Of a stretch of 64,000 nt of DNA, positions 52,669-61,569 are shown in pieces; the first letter of the stretch is position 1; every line of letters begins with the position of its first letter. The notes beneath the pieces were generated by a model. It did no database searches. It worked only from the letters and a program-made list of their open reading frames with translations, and had not been told where the DNA came from. This DNA comes from Terriglobus roseus (GTDB lineage Bacteria; Acidobacteriota; Terriglobia; Terriglobales; Acidobacteriaceae): NCBI RefSeq assembly GCF_900105625.1, contig NZ_FNSD01000001.1, positions 930,001 through 994,000 of the forward strand, written 5' to 3'. Position numbers and translations under genes: made by a program.

Positions 52669-53316
52669 ATGGCGACTCCGGAGTTTGACCCAGCCCAGTT
52701 CCTCGCAGTTGCAGGAGTCGGTAGAAAGCTAGTCCAGGTAAAGGCTGGGCAGGCCCTTTTCACCCAGGGTGATGATGCGAACTGCGTCTTTTACATCCAA
52801 AAGGGCCGGTTCAAGATCACGGTCATCTCGAACGCAGGCAAGGAAGCGACCATCACGCTGGTCGGCGCCGGTGAGTTTGTCGGCGAAGAGTCCATCATTT
52901 CGATCCCAGGCCAAAGGCTGGCGACCGCGACGGCCATTACTTCATGCCTTGTCATGAAGATCCAGCGACTGGATATGATCCGCTCCCTGCGGGAAGAGTC
53001 GCAGCTCTCCGACATGTTCACTGCCCTGCTCCTGCGGCGGAGCATGCGCACGCAGGCTGACCTGGTCGATCATCTGTTCAACTCCAGCGAAAAGCGCCTC
53101 GCGAGAATCCTGCTGCTCATGGCGGAGTTCGGCAAGCCTGACGATCAGGAGACGCTCATCCCGCAGATCACACAAGAGACGCTCGCCGAGATGATCGGAA
53201 CCACGCGCTCCCGCGTCAGCTTCTTCATGAACAGGTTCCGTAAGATGGGCTTCATCGACTACGACGGGCGCATCACCGTCCATAAGACGCTTCTGAATGT
53301 GATCCTTCACGAATAG
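52669..53316 (+). CDS. Crp/Fnr family transcriptional regulator
   Basis: Regulator of 215 residues (from 52669). The cyclic-nucleotide-binding-like beta-roll covers about residues 20-125 (VKAGQALFTQGDDANCVFYI, then GRFKITVISNAGKEATITLVGAGEFVGEE); the dimer helix and winged helix-turn-helix follow (PQITQETLAEMIGTTRSRVSFFMNRFRKMGFIDY). No Fnr-type cysteine cluster, so it is not an iron-sulfur oxygen sensor. The frame is open to 52564, but that start would fall directly behind the terminator stem at 52519-52556; ATG at 52642 or 52669 is likelier, both with weak ribosome sites. Targets unknown. Confidence 0.88.
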   Translation: MATPEFDPAQFLAVAGVGRKLVQVKAGQALFTQGDDANCVFYIQKGRFKITVISNAGKEATITLVGAGEFVGEESIISIPGQRLATATAITSCLVMKIQRLDMIRSLREESQLSDMFTALLLRRSMRTQADLVDHLFNSSEKRLARILLLMAEFGKPDDQETLIPQITQETLAEMIGTTRSRVSFFMNRFRKMGFIDYDGRITVHKTLLNVILHE

Positions 53317-53425
53317 AAGCAAATGGACTCACGCGCTCCGATCGATGACTGCCCACCACTGAAAGCTTCGCGACGCCGCGAAGCGAACATACGGCGAATA
53401 TGGCAGACTAGTGTGGAGGTCTGCT

Positions 53426-53554
53426 ATGCGTTTTACGGGACAGTCAGCTGATACGAAGTCGACGCGCGTCGTTTTGACGCAAAGCTTCCTACGTCCTGAC
53501 AAGGTCGAACCTCGCGGACTGATTCCCGTAGACATCGGACAGCGCAATGCCTGA
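53426..53554 (+). CDS. 42-residue ORF overlapping the start of dinB
   Basis: Short ORF with an excellent ribosome site: GGAGG six bases before ATG. It encodes MRFTGQSADTKSTRVV..., a basic, soluble peptide without cysteine or membrane segment, and ends at TGA 53552-53554, eight bases inside the dinB coding sequence, in another frame (AATGCCTGA). dinB has no ribosome site of similar quality just before its ATG, so dinB translation is probably coupled to this ORF. I recognise no family; it may be a small protein or a leader whose translation opens dinB. Confidence 0.6.
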   Translation: MRFTGQSADTKSTRVVLTQSFLRPDKVEPRGLIPVDIGQRNA

Positions 53555-54689
53555 TCCGGAATCGATGCAGGAGGGCGTTCGCACTCCCGGTACGCGCAAG
53601 ATCGTCCATGTCGACATGGATGCCTTCTATGCGTCGGTGGAACAGCGCGATGATCCCACATTGCGTGGGCGTCCGGTCGTGGTGGCGTGGAAAGGTCTGC
53701 GGTCCGTGGTCTGCGCTGCCTCTTACGAAGCGCGTCGATTCGGTATCCGATCCGCAATGCCCGCTGTTCGCGCGGAAAGACTCTGCCCCGGCGCGGTCTT
53801 TCTACCGCCCGACTTCTCTCGCTACAAGGCAGTATCGCAAGCAGTGCGCGCCATCTTCGAGCGCCACACCGACGCCATCGAACCACTCTCACTGGACGAA
53901 GCATATCTCGATGTCACGACGAACAAGACTGCCCTTCCAACGGCGACCTTAGTCGCGAAAACAATCCGTCAGCAGATTCGCGAGGAGCTGCATCTCACCG
54001 CTTCGGCGGGGATCGCGCCAAACAAGTTTCTCGCGAAGATTGCTTCTGACTGGCGCAAGCCCAATGGGCAATTCGTTATTCAGCCGCACGAGGTGCAGAA
54101 CTTTCTACAGGCGCTTCCTGTCGGCCGGATTCCCGGCGTGGGCAAGGTGACAGAGGCGCGCATGGCGCAGGCAGGCATCAAGACTGTGGGCGATATCTAT
54201 GCCATGAGCCTGCCCACGTTGCAAGAGCACTTCGGAAGCTATAGCGTGCGCCTCTACGAACTGGCGCGTGGCATCGACCACAATCCGGTCGTCTCGAACC
54301 GCGTGCGTAAGCAGGTTTCGGCAGAAGACACCTTCGCGGAGGATCTGCCGCTGAATGCCCTTGTGGGGCACGTGCGTCGATTGGCAGAGAAGGTATGGAA
54401 GGCTTCGAACAGCAATGCCCGTCGTGCGAAGACGATCGTGCTCAAGCTCAAGACCAGGGAGTTTACTTCCCTGACCCGAAGTCTGACACCGCGCACTGCC
54501 ATTGCAACGTGCGAGGATCTGACCGCTATCGCCCTGCGTCTTCTCGATCGAGTCGACTTGCCTGCGGATCAGCTCTACCGTCTTGTCGGGGTCGGTCTAT
54601 CCAACTTCGAAGCAAAAGACGATATCGCGCAGGATTCGAGCCTCGCTGAGGCTGAGGCAAGCGAGTTTCTGCTGCAGCCGCCGGCGTAG
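53547..54689 (+). CDS. dinB: DNA polymerase IV (Y-family translesion polymerase)
   Basis: Error-prone DNA polymerase of 380 residues. The catalytic core is intact: VHVDMDAFYASVEQRDD with the first metal ligand, SYEARRFGIRSAMP, LSLDEAYLDVT with the paired acidic residues, and LTASAGIAPNKFLAKIASDWRKPNGQ; helix-hairpin-helix GRIPGVGKVTEARM; then the little-finger domain ending at GVGLSNF. The C-terminus (SSLAEAEASEFLLQPPA) does not show an obvious beta-clamp-binding QLxLF motif. Start at 53547 overlaps the 42-codon ORF before it. No LexA-type box could be assigned upstream. Confidence 0.95.
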   Translation: MPDPESMQEGVRTPGTRKIVHVDMDAFYASVEQRDDPTLRGRPVVVAWKGLRSVVCAASYEARRFGIRSAMPAVRAERLCPGAVFLPPDFSRYKAVSQAVRAIFERHTDAIEPLSLDEAYLDVTTNKTALPTATLVAKTIRQQIREELHLTASAGIAPNKFLAKIASDWRKPNGQFVIQPHEVQNFLQALPVGRIPGVGKVTEARMAQAGIKTVGDIYAMSLPTLQEHFGSYSVRLYELARGIDHNPVVSNRVRKQVSAEDTFAEDLPLNALVGHVRRLAEKVWKASNSNARRAKTIVLKLKTREFTSLTRSLTPRTAIATCEDLTAIALRLLDRVDLPADQLYRLVGVGLSNFEAKDDIAQDSSLAEAEASEFLLQPPA

Positions 54690-54747
54690 ACGCCTGCAAA
54701 GACGGGGCCTCTGACACCCCCTTCTTTCTGTCTCTGCGGGTCGCTTT

Positions 54748-56202
54748 CTACTGCCATCCACCGCCGAGTGCACTGTAGAGCTGGACCAGCGTCAGCGCTT
54801 CGTTCTGCTGGGCACTGATCAGATTCAGTTGCGCGTTGAACAGGTTCGTGTCTGTTGTCAGTACTTCCAGGTAGGCGGTTGCGCCACCCTGGTAGCGCAG
54901 ACGTGCCAGGCGCGTTGCGTCCTTTGCCGCGAAGACCAGCTTGTCCTGTTGCTCCCGCGTTACGCGTGTTTTATTCACCGCGACCAGAGCATTGGAAACA
55001 TCGCGAAGACCAGTCAGAATTGCGCGCTGATAGGTAGCAATCAGCTCGTCCTTCTGCCGCTTGGTGAGCTCATACTGACCTCGGATCTTGCCACCGGCAA
55101 AGATCGGTTGTGCCAGCGAGCCCAGTCCGTAGATGGTTCGACTGCTCGGGTCAAACAGATTGGAGAAGTCGCTGCCGCCCGTACCACCCGAGGCGCTGAT
55201 GGAGAGCTGCGGGAAGAATTGTGCCTTCGCCGCGCCGACCTGCGCGTTGGCTGCTTTTAACTGCGCCTCAGCCTGCTGAATATCTGGGCGACGTTCCAGT
55301 AGCTGGGATGGCAGACCGACCGGCGGGTTCTCCGGCGCAGGCTGCAACGCATTGGGGTCCACGTGCTGCAACTTACCGGGAGCCTGTCCCAGTAAGAGTT
55401 GCAGGCTGTTCTCGGTCTGCTGGATCTGCTGCTCCAGAACCGGGATCTGCGACGTTGCGGTGTAAAGCAACTGTTCCGCCTGCCGCAGATCGCTTAAGGG
55501 AGCGGAACCTCCATTGGTCAGCTTCGTCGTAAGGTCCACCGACTGCTGCCGCGTGTCCCGTGTCTCTTTAGCGACCTCCAACTGCAGATCGAGTGTGCGG
55601 AGCTGGAAGTACGTTGTGGCCACCTGTTGGACCAGCGACAGGCGTACGGCCTTCTGAGCCCATTCCTGGGCCAGCAATGTGTCACGCGCAGCTTCGGTCT
55701 GTTTGCGGTAGAGCCCCCAGAAATCGGGGGTCCATGCCGCCGACAGGTTGATGGAACCCGCCGTCAGCGTGGTGGCGCCTGACGAGTCAGAGGTTCCGTT
55801 CGAATTGGTGCCGAATGTCTGTGACAACGATCCGGGCAATGTTGCACCAAGGCCCGTACCGCCTACGTTCACAGTCGGGAACTGCGACGCGCGACTGATG
55901 CGTACCTGCTGCTGCTGCTCAAGCACACGCTCGGCTGCAATCTTCAGGTCGTAGTTGTTCGCAAGCGCCTGGGTGATCAGCGCCTGCAGTTCCGGCTGTT
56001 TGAAGACAGCGCTCCACTGCTGATCGCCAAGCGATCCCTTGGGATCACTTGAGATCGCAGCATCGTCCGCGCCGCGGAATGCCGGTGGTGCCGGCACCTG
56101 CGGGCGTGTGTACTTCGGGCCCACATTGCAACCTGCCGTCGTCAGCACGGCGAGCAGGCCCAGGGTGGTCACACCCCTTCGTGAAAAGTTTGAGTTGCTC
56201 AT
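54748..56202 (-). CDS. RND efflux outer-membrane factor lipoprotein (NodT/OprM family)
   Basis: Outer-membrane channel of 484 residues for a tripartite pump. A lipobox (LTTAGC) at the N-terminus is followed by VGPKYTRPQVPAPPAF, the family hallmark, two TolC-type repeats with long alpha-helical hairpins (QPELQALITQALANNYDLKIAAERV and PLSDLRQAEQLLYTA), and ERRPDIQQAEAQLKAANAQVGAAKAQFFP. Its ATG overlaps the stop of the inner-membrane pump gene by four bases (ATGA). Third gene of the operon. Confidence 0.94.
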   Translation of the reverse strand: MSNSNFSRRGVTTLGLLAVLTTAGCNVGPKYTRPQVPAPPAFRGADDAAISSDPKGSLGDQQWSAVFKQPELQALITQALANNYDLKIAAERVLEQQQQVRISRASQFPTVNVGGTGLGATLPGSLSQTFGTNSNGTSDSSGATTLTAGSINLSAAWTPDFWGLYRKQTEAARDTLLAQEWAQKAVRLSLVQQVATTYFQLRTLDLQLEVAKETRDTRQQSVDLTTKLTNGGSAPLSDLRQAEQLLYTATSQIPVLEQQIQQTENSLQLLLGQAPGKLQHVDPNALQPAPENPPVGLPSQLLERRPDIQQAEAQLKAANAQVGAAKAQFFPQLSISASGGTGGSDFSNLFDPSSRTIYGLGSLAQPIFAGGKIRGQYELTKRQKDELIATYQRAILTGLRDVSNALVAVNKTRVTREQQDKLVFAAKDATRLARLRYQGGATAYLEVLTTDTNLFNAQLNLISAQQNEALTLVQLYSALGGGWQ

Positions 56203-59200
56203 GCGTGACCTTCCTGTGGCTTCAACTCTGTGTCGTGTTCCGGCTCATGCTTTGAATCCATCGTGGTTCCCTTGCCGCCCTTGCCGAACCGGTGCGAGAT
56301 GTACTCGACCACGGCAAAGGTCACGGGCACCATCAGGATGCCGAGGATCGTCGCCAGCGTCATGCCGCCGATCACCACGGTTCCCAGGATGCGGCGCGAA
56401 ACCGCACCCGAACCCGATGCTGTCCACAAGGGCAAGCAACCGAAGATGAACGCGAACGCGGTCATCACGATGGGTCGGAAACGAAGCCGTGCAGCACCCA
56501 GCGCAGCTTCACTGATGCTCTGCCCGTTCTTGTAGTTCGCCACGGCAAATTCCACGATCAGGATGGCGTTCTTCGCGGACAGACCAATCAGCATGATGAG
56601 ACCGATGGTTGCGAAGATGTCGTTTTCCAGCGATCGAATGCTTAGTGCAAGGTACGCACCCAGAATCGCGACCGGTGTGCTGAGCAGTACGCTGAAGGGC
56701 AGCGTCCAGCTCTCATACAGCGCCGCGAGAATCAGGAAGACGAAGACGATCGAGATACCGAAGACGACCCATGTGGGAACGCCCTTCTCCGCCGCCTGCT
56801 CCTGGAAGCTCATGCCGCTGTAGGTATAGTTCATGCCGTCCGGCATGGACTTTGCGAACGTCTCTTCCAGCGCCTTTCGGACCTGCCCGCTGCTGTAACC
56901 GGGGGCACCCGTCACGTTCAACTGCGCCGCGTTGTACTCGTTGAAACGCATCACGAACTCGGGCCCATTGATCTTTCTCGTATGCACCAGAGAGCTCAGC
57001 GGCACCTGGCTGCCATTCGCACTGCGTACATAGAACTGACCAATGTTATCGATGTTGGTACGTGACGTTCCCTCAGCTTCAACGTAGGTCTGCCACTGGC
57101 GGCCAAACCGGTTGAAGTAATTCACAAGGTAGCCGCCCATAAAGGTCGACATGGTGTTGTAGACCTGCGACAGATCTACCTGCTGCTGGATTGCCTTTTC
57201 CTTATCCACGTCCGCATACAACTGCGGCACCGCGGGCAGGTAGGACGGAACCGCCGATAGAATCTCAGGACGCTGCTTCAACGCCCCCAGGTAGGCATAC
57301 AAGTTTTTCGTGAGGAAATTCGCGTCGTCGTTGCCCGACTGATCCTGAAGGATCATCGTCACGCCGCCCGAAGTTCCGATGCCCGGAATGGCTGGCGGAG
57401 GAAAGCTGAAGGCAAGACCTTCACCCAGTCCACCCAATTCCTTGGTTACGTTGCCAATGACGCCGTCAATCTGTTCCTGTGCCGCCTTGCGATCTTCCCA
57501 GGGTTTCAGTGCGATGAAGAAGAAGGCAGCATTGGTGCTCTGCGTCTGCGTCAACAGGCTGAAGTCATTCACCTGTACCACGCCAGCGATACCGGGCGTG
57601 TTGAGCAGCATCTTCGTCACCTTCAAGCCGGCGGCATCGGTACGCTGTTCACTTGCCGAGTCGGGCAATTGCATGGCCGCGAAGAGGTAGCCCTGGTCTT
57701 CCTGTGGGATGAAGCCACCGGGTAGCCGGGCCCCCATGAAGACGGCGACTGCTGCGATGATGACAAGCGCCACCATCGTCATACCCGACTTATGCACCAG
57801 CACGCTGGACGTCGAGACGTACGATTCGGTGGTCCGGCCGAAGATGCGGTTGAACCAGTCGAAGAAGCGGCCCAGCAGGCCCGGCTTCTTGTTCTTGTCC
57901 TTCGGCTTCAGCAGCAACGCCGACAGGGCTGGGCTGAGTGTCAGCGCGTTGAATGCGGAAATCAGCACCGAGATGGCGATGGTCACAGCGAACTGCTGGT
58001 AGAGACGTCCCGTAATGCCGGGGATGAACGCCGTTGGGATGAACACCGCGGCAAGGATCAGTGCGATCGCCACGACCGGGCCACCCACTTCTTCCATTGC
58101 CTTGATGGTTGCGTCCTGAGGGTTCATGCCCTCTTCCAGATGATGTTCGACCGCTTCCACCACGATGATGGCGTCATCGACGACCAGGCCGATCGCGAGC
58201 ACAAGTCCGAAGAGCGACAGCGTGTTGATGGAGAAGCCGAGGAGCGGGAAGAAGATGAAGGTACCGATCAGTGAGACCGGCACAGCCATCAACGGAATCA
58301 GCGTGGCGCGCCACCCCTGAAGGAAGATGTACACAACCAGGATCACGAGCGCGAGCGCAATCACCAGCGTTTCGGTGATCTCATGAATACCCGCAGTCAC
58401 CGCGAGCGTGGTGTCCAGCGGAATCGTGTACTGCATGCCAGCCGGAAAGCCCTTCTGCAGGACCTGCATCTTGGCACGTACGAGCTTCGCGGTCTGCACG
58501 GCGTTGGAACCGGGCAGCTGGTACACGGCCATCATGCCGGCGGGTGCGCCGTTGTAACGAGCGTTCAAGCCATACAGCTGCTCGCCCATCTCAATCCGCG
58601 CGACGTCACGCAGATGAAGCACGCTGCCATCTGCATTGGCACGGACGACGACCGCGCCGAATTGCTGCTCGGTAACGAGTCGGCCCTGCGTCTGCACCGT
58701 ATAGGTGAACTGCTGGCCGCCGGGTACGGGTTCGCCGCCGATCTGTCCGGCAGGATTTACATTGTTCTGCGTCTGCAGCGCCGCGATGACATCGCTCGCC
58801 GTGACACCCAGGGTGGAAAGCTTATGGGGGTCAACCCATATACGCATGGCGTACTGGCCACCGAAGACCTGCACACGGCTGACGCCGGGTACGCGGGTAA
58901 GCTCGTCCTGGATCTTGATGATCGCGTAGTTGCTCAGGAACAACTGGTCATACTGGTTGCTCGGCGAGTTCAAACCCACCAGCATCAGCGGGGACGTCAG
59001 TGCCTTCTGCACTGTCAGACCTGCCGTCTGCACCTGCGCCGGCAACTGAGCCTGCGCCTGTGACACACGGAGCTGCGACAGAATCTGGTCAGTGTCCGGG
59101 CTGGTCTTGACGTCAAAATCTACAAACAGCTGGGTCTGCCCGTTGTTGGCATTCATGCTGTACATGTAGATCATGTTGTCGACGCCGTTCATCTGCTGTT

Positions 59201-59396
59201 CCACAGGCGTGGCAACGGCAGCAGCAAGCGTCTTTGCATCAGCGCCCGGGAACGTCGCCGTGACCAGAATTTCAGGCGGAACGATATCGGGATACTGCGA
59301 AGTGGGCAGGCTCACCAGTGACACGATGCCGATGATGACGGTCAGGATCGCGATCACGATGGCCACAATGGGCCGTCGAATAAAGAACTTTGACAT
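56199..59396 (-). CDS. RND efflux pump permease, HAE1 (AcrB-like) family
   Basis: Proton-driven inner-membrane pump of 1,065 residues, full length for HAE1 transporters. The N-terminus MSKFFIRRPIVAIVIAI gives helix 1; the porter domains follow (FPGADAKTLAAAVATPVEQQMNGV); the proton-relay aspartate pair is in GLVVDDAIIVVEAVEHHLEEG near residue 410; the second helix bundle ends near 1,035. Substrates are probably hydrophobic toxicants or antibiotics but cannot be predicted. It starts two bases after the stop of the adaptor gene and overlaps the outer-membrane factor gene, so the three are one transcript. Confidence 0.96.
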   Translation of the reverse strand: MSKFFIRRPIVAIVIAILTVIIGIVSLVSLPTSQYPDIVPPEILVTATFPGADAKTLAAAVATPVEQQMNGVDNMIYMYSMNANNGQTQLFVDFDVKTSPDTDQILSQLRVSQAQAQLPAQVQTAGLTVQKALTSPLMLVGLNSPSNQYDQLFLSNYAIIKIQDELTRVPGVSRVQVFGGQYAMRIWVDPHKLSTLGVTASDVIAALQTQNNVNPAGQIGGEPVPGGQQFTYTVQTQGRLVTEQQFGAVVVRANADGSVLHLRDVARIEMGEQLYGLNARYNGAPAGMMAVYQLPGSNAVQTAKLVRAKMQVLQKGFPAGMQYTIPLDTTLAVTAGIHEITETLVIALALVILVVYIFLQGWRATLIPLMAVPVSLIGTFIFFPLLGFSINTLSLFGLVLAIGLVVDDAIIVVEAVEHHLEEGMNPQDATIKAMEEVGGPVVAIALILAAVFIPTAFIPGITGRLYQQFAVTIAISVLISAFNALTLSPALSALLLKPKDKNKKPGLLGRFFDWFNRIFGRTTESYVSTSSVLVHKSGMTMVALVIIAAVAVFMGARLPGGFIPQEDQGYLFAAMQLPDSASEQRTDAAGLKVTKMLLNTPGIAGVVQVNDFSLLTQTQSTNAAFFFIALKPWEDRKAAQEQIDGVIGNVTKELGGLGEGLAFSFPPPAIPGIGTSGGVTMILQDQSGNDDANFLTKNLYAYLGALKQRPEILSAVPSYLPAVPQLYADVDKEKAIQQQVDLSQVYNTMSTFMGGYLVNYFNRFGRQWQTYVEAEGTSRTNIDNIGQFYVRSANGSQVPLSSLVHTRKINGPEFVMRFNEYNAAQLNVTGAPGYSSGQVRKALEETFAKSMPDGMNYTYSGMSFQEQAAEKGVPTWVVFGISIVFVFLILAALYESWTLPFSVLLSTPVAILGAYLALSIRSLENDIFATIGLIMLIGLSAKNAILIVEFAVANYKNGQSISEAALGAARLRFRPIVMTAFAFIFGCLPLWTASGSGAVSRRILGTVVIGGMTLATILGILMVPVTFAVVEYISHRFGKGGKGTTMDSKHEPEHDTELKPQEGHA

Positions 59397-59398
59397 GC

Positions 59399-60667
59399 TT
59401 ACCTCCCCGCGCCGGCGGAACCTGCATCGGGATCCGATGTGGGGGCAGACTCTGCTACTGCCGCGTGCGGGCTGACCGGCATGCCATCCTTCAGCTTCTG
59501 CAACTGATCCATAATTACGCGGGTCCCAGCGGGAACACCGCTCTTCACCACAACGTTCTTACCCGTCTCATCGCCCAGCGTTACGTTCACCACGTGAACC
59601 TTGTTGTCACCCGACACGGTGTAAAGCTGCTTCTGTCCCTGCAGGTCCATAACGGCAGCCTGCGGCACCGTAAGGGCACCATGAACGACCTGGGTATCTG
59701 CTGAGACGCGACCGAACTGACCGGGGCGCAGAACATTGCCGGGATTCGGGAACGTCGACGCGATGCGGATGGCACCGGTCTGCTGGTTCATCTGCCGGTC
59801 CACGAACAGGATGTGACCCTTGTGCGGATACGCCGTGCCGTCAGCCAGCGTGAGTGTCAGTGGCAGGTTTGCAGCGCCCTTCAACAGGTCACCTCTGCCA
59901 CCCGTTGCACGCTTCGTCAGCCCCAGGTACTCCGCATCGCTGATGGAGAAGTACACCTTGACCGGATCAAGCTGGGAGACAGATGTCAGCACGCTTTGCG
60001 CATTGACCAGGTTACCTACCTGCGTTGTTGCAGTACCTGCAACACCGGAGATCAACGACCGAACCTGCGTAAAGCCAAGATTCAACTTCGCCGTCTCAAC
60101 CTGAGCCTCGGCGGAAGCGATCTGAGCCTTCGCGGCTTCCACGTTTGCCTGCTGCGCTGCCAATTGCTGCTTGTCGTTGTCCAACTGGCTCTGAGCAATC
60201 GCGCGTTGCTCTGCCAGAGGGGCGTCTCGGTTCACATTGATTTGTGCCAGGCCGAGGTTCGCCTGCGCCTGAGCGAGAGCTCCCTTGGCCTGACCGACCG
60301 CGCCCAGTGCCTGATCGACCAACGCCTGGAAGGGCCGGGGATCGATCTGGAAGAGGACCTGGCCCTTCTGCACCACGGAACCTTCGCGGTAGTTCTGCTT
60401 GACCAGGTAGCCGCTTACCTGCGGCTGAATCTGCGCGTTCACAAAGCCATCCAGCGTTCCGACCCACTGGTTACCGAGGGCGACGTCGCTTTGCTGAATC
60501 GTCACAACGGAAACTGGCATGGCGCCCCCTGCGGCCGGAGCGGCTGGCGCCTTCTGGTCGCAACCAGAGAGCCAGAGAGTGCCCAGCACAAGCGTTGTCA
60601 GGCCAGTCGCCTTCAACACCGTGGGCATTTTGGTTTGGGGCCGACGGGCGGCAGCGGACACGGTCAT
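59399..60667 (-). CDS. RND efflux periplasmic adaptor (membrane fusion protein)
   Basis: Adaptor of 422 residues joining pump and channel. Lipoprotein signal with cysteine in LWLSGCDQK (lipid anchor); lipoyl-like barrel halves (VNAQIQPQVSGYLVKQNYREG); a long coiled hairpin rich in A, Q and L between about residues 120 and 200 (LAQAQANLGLAQINVNRD, DKQQLAAQQANVEAAKAQI); then the beta-barrel (DPVKVYFSISDAEYL) and the membrane-proximal domain. GGAGG is six bases before the ATG. First gene of the pump operon, 74 bases from the divergent TetR gene. Confidence 0.95.
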   Translation of the reverse strand: MTVSAAARRPQTKMPTVLKATGLTTLVLGTLWLSGCDQKAPAAPAAGGAMPVSVVTIQQSDVALGNQWVGTLDGFVNAQIQPQVSGYLVKQNYREGSVVQKGQVLFQIDPRPFQALVDQALGAVGQAKGALAQAQANLGLAQINVNRDAPLAEQRAIAQSQLDNDKQQLAAQQANVEAAKAQIASAEAQVETAKLNLGFTQVRSLISGVAGTATTQVGNLVNAQSVLTSVSQLDPVKVYFSISDAEYLGLTKRATGGRGDLLKGAANLPLTLTLADGTAYPHKGHILFVDRQMNQQTGAIRIASTFPNPGNVLRPGQFGRVSADTQVVHGALTVPQAAVMDLQGQKQLYTVSGDNKVHVVNVTLGDETGKNVVVKSGVPAGTRVIMDQLQKLKDGMPVSPHAAVAESAPTSDPDAGSAGAGR

Positions 60668-60700
60668 TCAATTCCTCCAGCATTTGGGGGCGCGATTAAA

Positions 60701-60716
60701 TACATACACGCATGCA
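60701..60716. promoter_or_regulatory. Operator-like imperfect palindrome between pump operon and tetR gene
   Basis: TACATACACGCATGCA: 10 of 16 positions symmetric (T-CAT-C--G-ATG-A). The TACATAC half resembles operators of TetR-type efflux repressors. It lies 25 bases before the TetR start and 34 before the adaptor start, where one site could repress both directions. Confidence 0.5.
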
Positions 60717-60741
60717 TCTTTCATGAGATTCTTCTGGGGCG

Positions 60742-61389
60742 ATGCTGGATTCAACCCATTACACCGATTTACCTCAGGACCTTCACCTCAGAGAAGGACG
60801 CACGCAGGAGCGATCGCTCCTCACAAGGCAGCAACTCATCGACGCAGCGCGTCAGGTCTTTGCACGCGACGGGTTTGAAAAGGCGAGCATTCATGACATT
60901 TCGTCGCTCGCAGGCAAGACCCGCGGAGCCTTCTACACGCACTTCGAAGGCAAGGAAGATGTGTTTTTCGCCATCTTCGAGCAGTACCTCGCAGACGGCC
61001 AGGAACAGTTCCGGCAGCGCCTTCAGGATGCGCACACCCGCGAAGAACGCATCGCCGCGCTGGCTGCACACCTTGTGGACATCGTGGAAGATAAAGAGCG
61101 CTCCCTGCTTGCCCTTGAATTCAAGATGTACGTGCTTCGTCATCCTCAAGACCAGCCACGACTGACGGTTCTTCATGCTGCCGTCTGTCGCCGCGGCTGC
61201 AGCACGCATGTTGAAGAGTTACTGCCCGAACTCTTCCTGCCGGCTGGCTCTATCGAGAACCGGCGACAGGTGGCGCAGATCGGAGCGATTGTGGATGGCC
61301 TTGCGCTGAACCGGCTTTTCGATCCGGGCAGCCTGGACACCGAGACCCTGCTTACGCAGGCCTCGGCTGGCATACAGGCACTCATGTAG
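60742..61389 (+). CDS. TetR/AcrR family transcriptional regulator
   Basis: Repressor of 215 residues. N-terminal helix-turn-helix: TRQQLIDAARQVFARDGFEKASIHDISSLAGKTRGAFYTHFEGKEDVF (read in pieces at about residues 28-75), the AcrR/TtgR-like signature; the C-terminal ligand domain is alpha-helical with cysteine pair CRRGC near 150. Divergent from the RND efflux operon with 74 bp between start codons and a palindrome in the gap, the standard layout for local efflux control. The ribosome site (CTGGGGC) is modest, so the start may be slightly later. A small hairpin (AGCGCTC/GAGCGCT) follows the stop. Confidence 0.93.
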   Translation: MLDSTHYTDLPQDLHLREGRTQERSLLTRQQLIDAARQVFARDGFEKASIHDISSLAGKTRGAFYTHFEGKEDVFFAIFEQYLADGQEQFRQRLQDAHTREERIAALAAHLVDIVEDKERSLLALEFKMYVLRHPQDQPRLTVLHAAVCRRGCSTHVEELLPELFLPAGSIENRRQVAQIGAIVDGLALNRLFDPGSLDTETLLTQASAGIQALM

Positions 61390-61569
61390 CGCTCTTGAAT
61401 CGAGCGCTCACCTTAACAAGAGTCGAAAAAGAATCGGGACTACGCTCCCTTGCCTTGGCTCGAGGAACACAAACACGCAATCGCCGCCCCGCTTCTAAGG
61501 CAGCCATGCTTAGATTAGGTGTGCGGATAAAGCAGCGATGCCACGCCAGACGCTGCACCTAGAGCAAAC

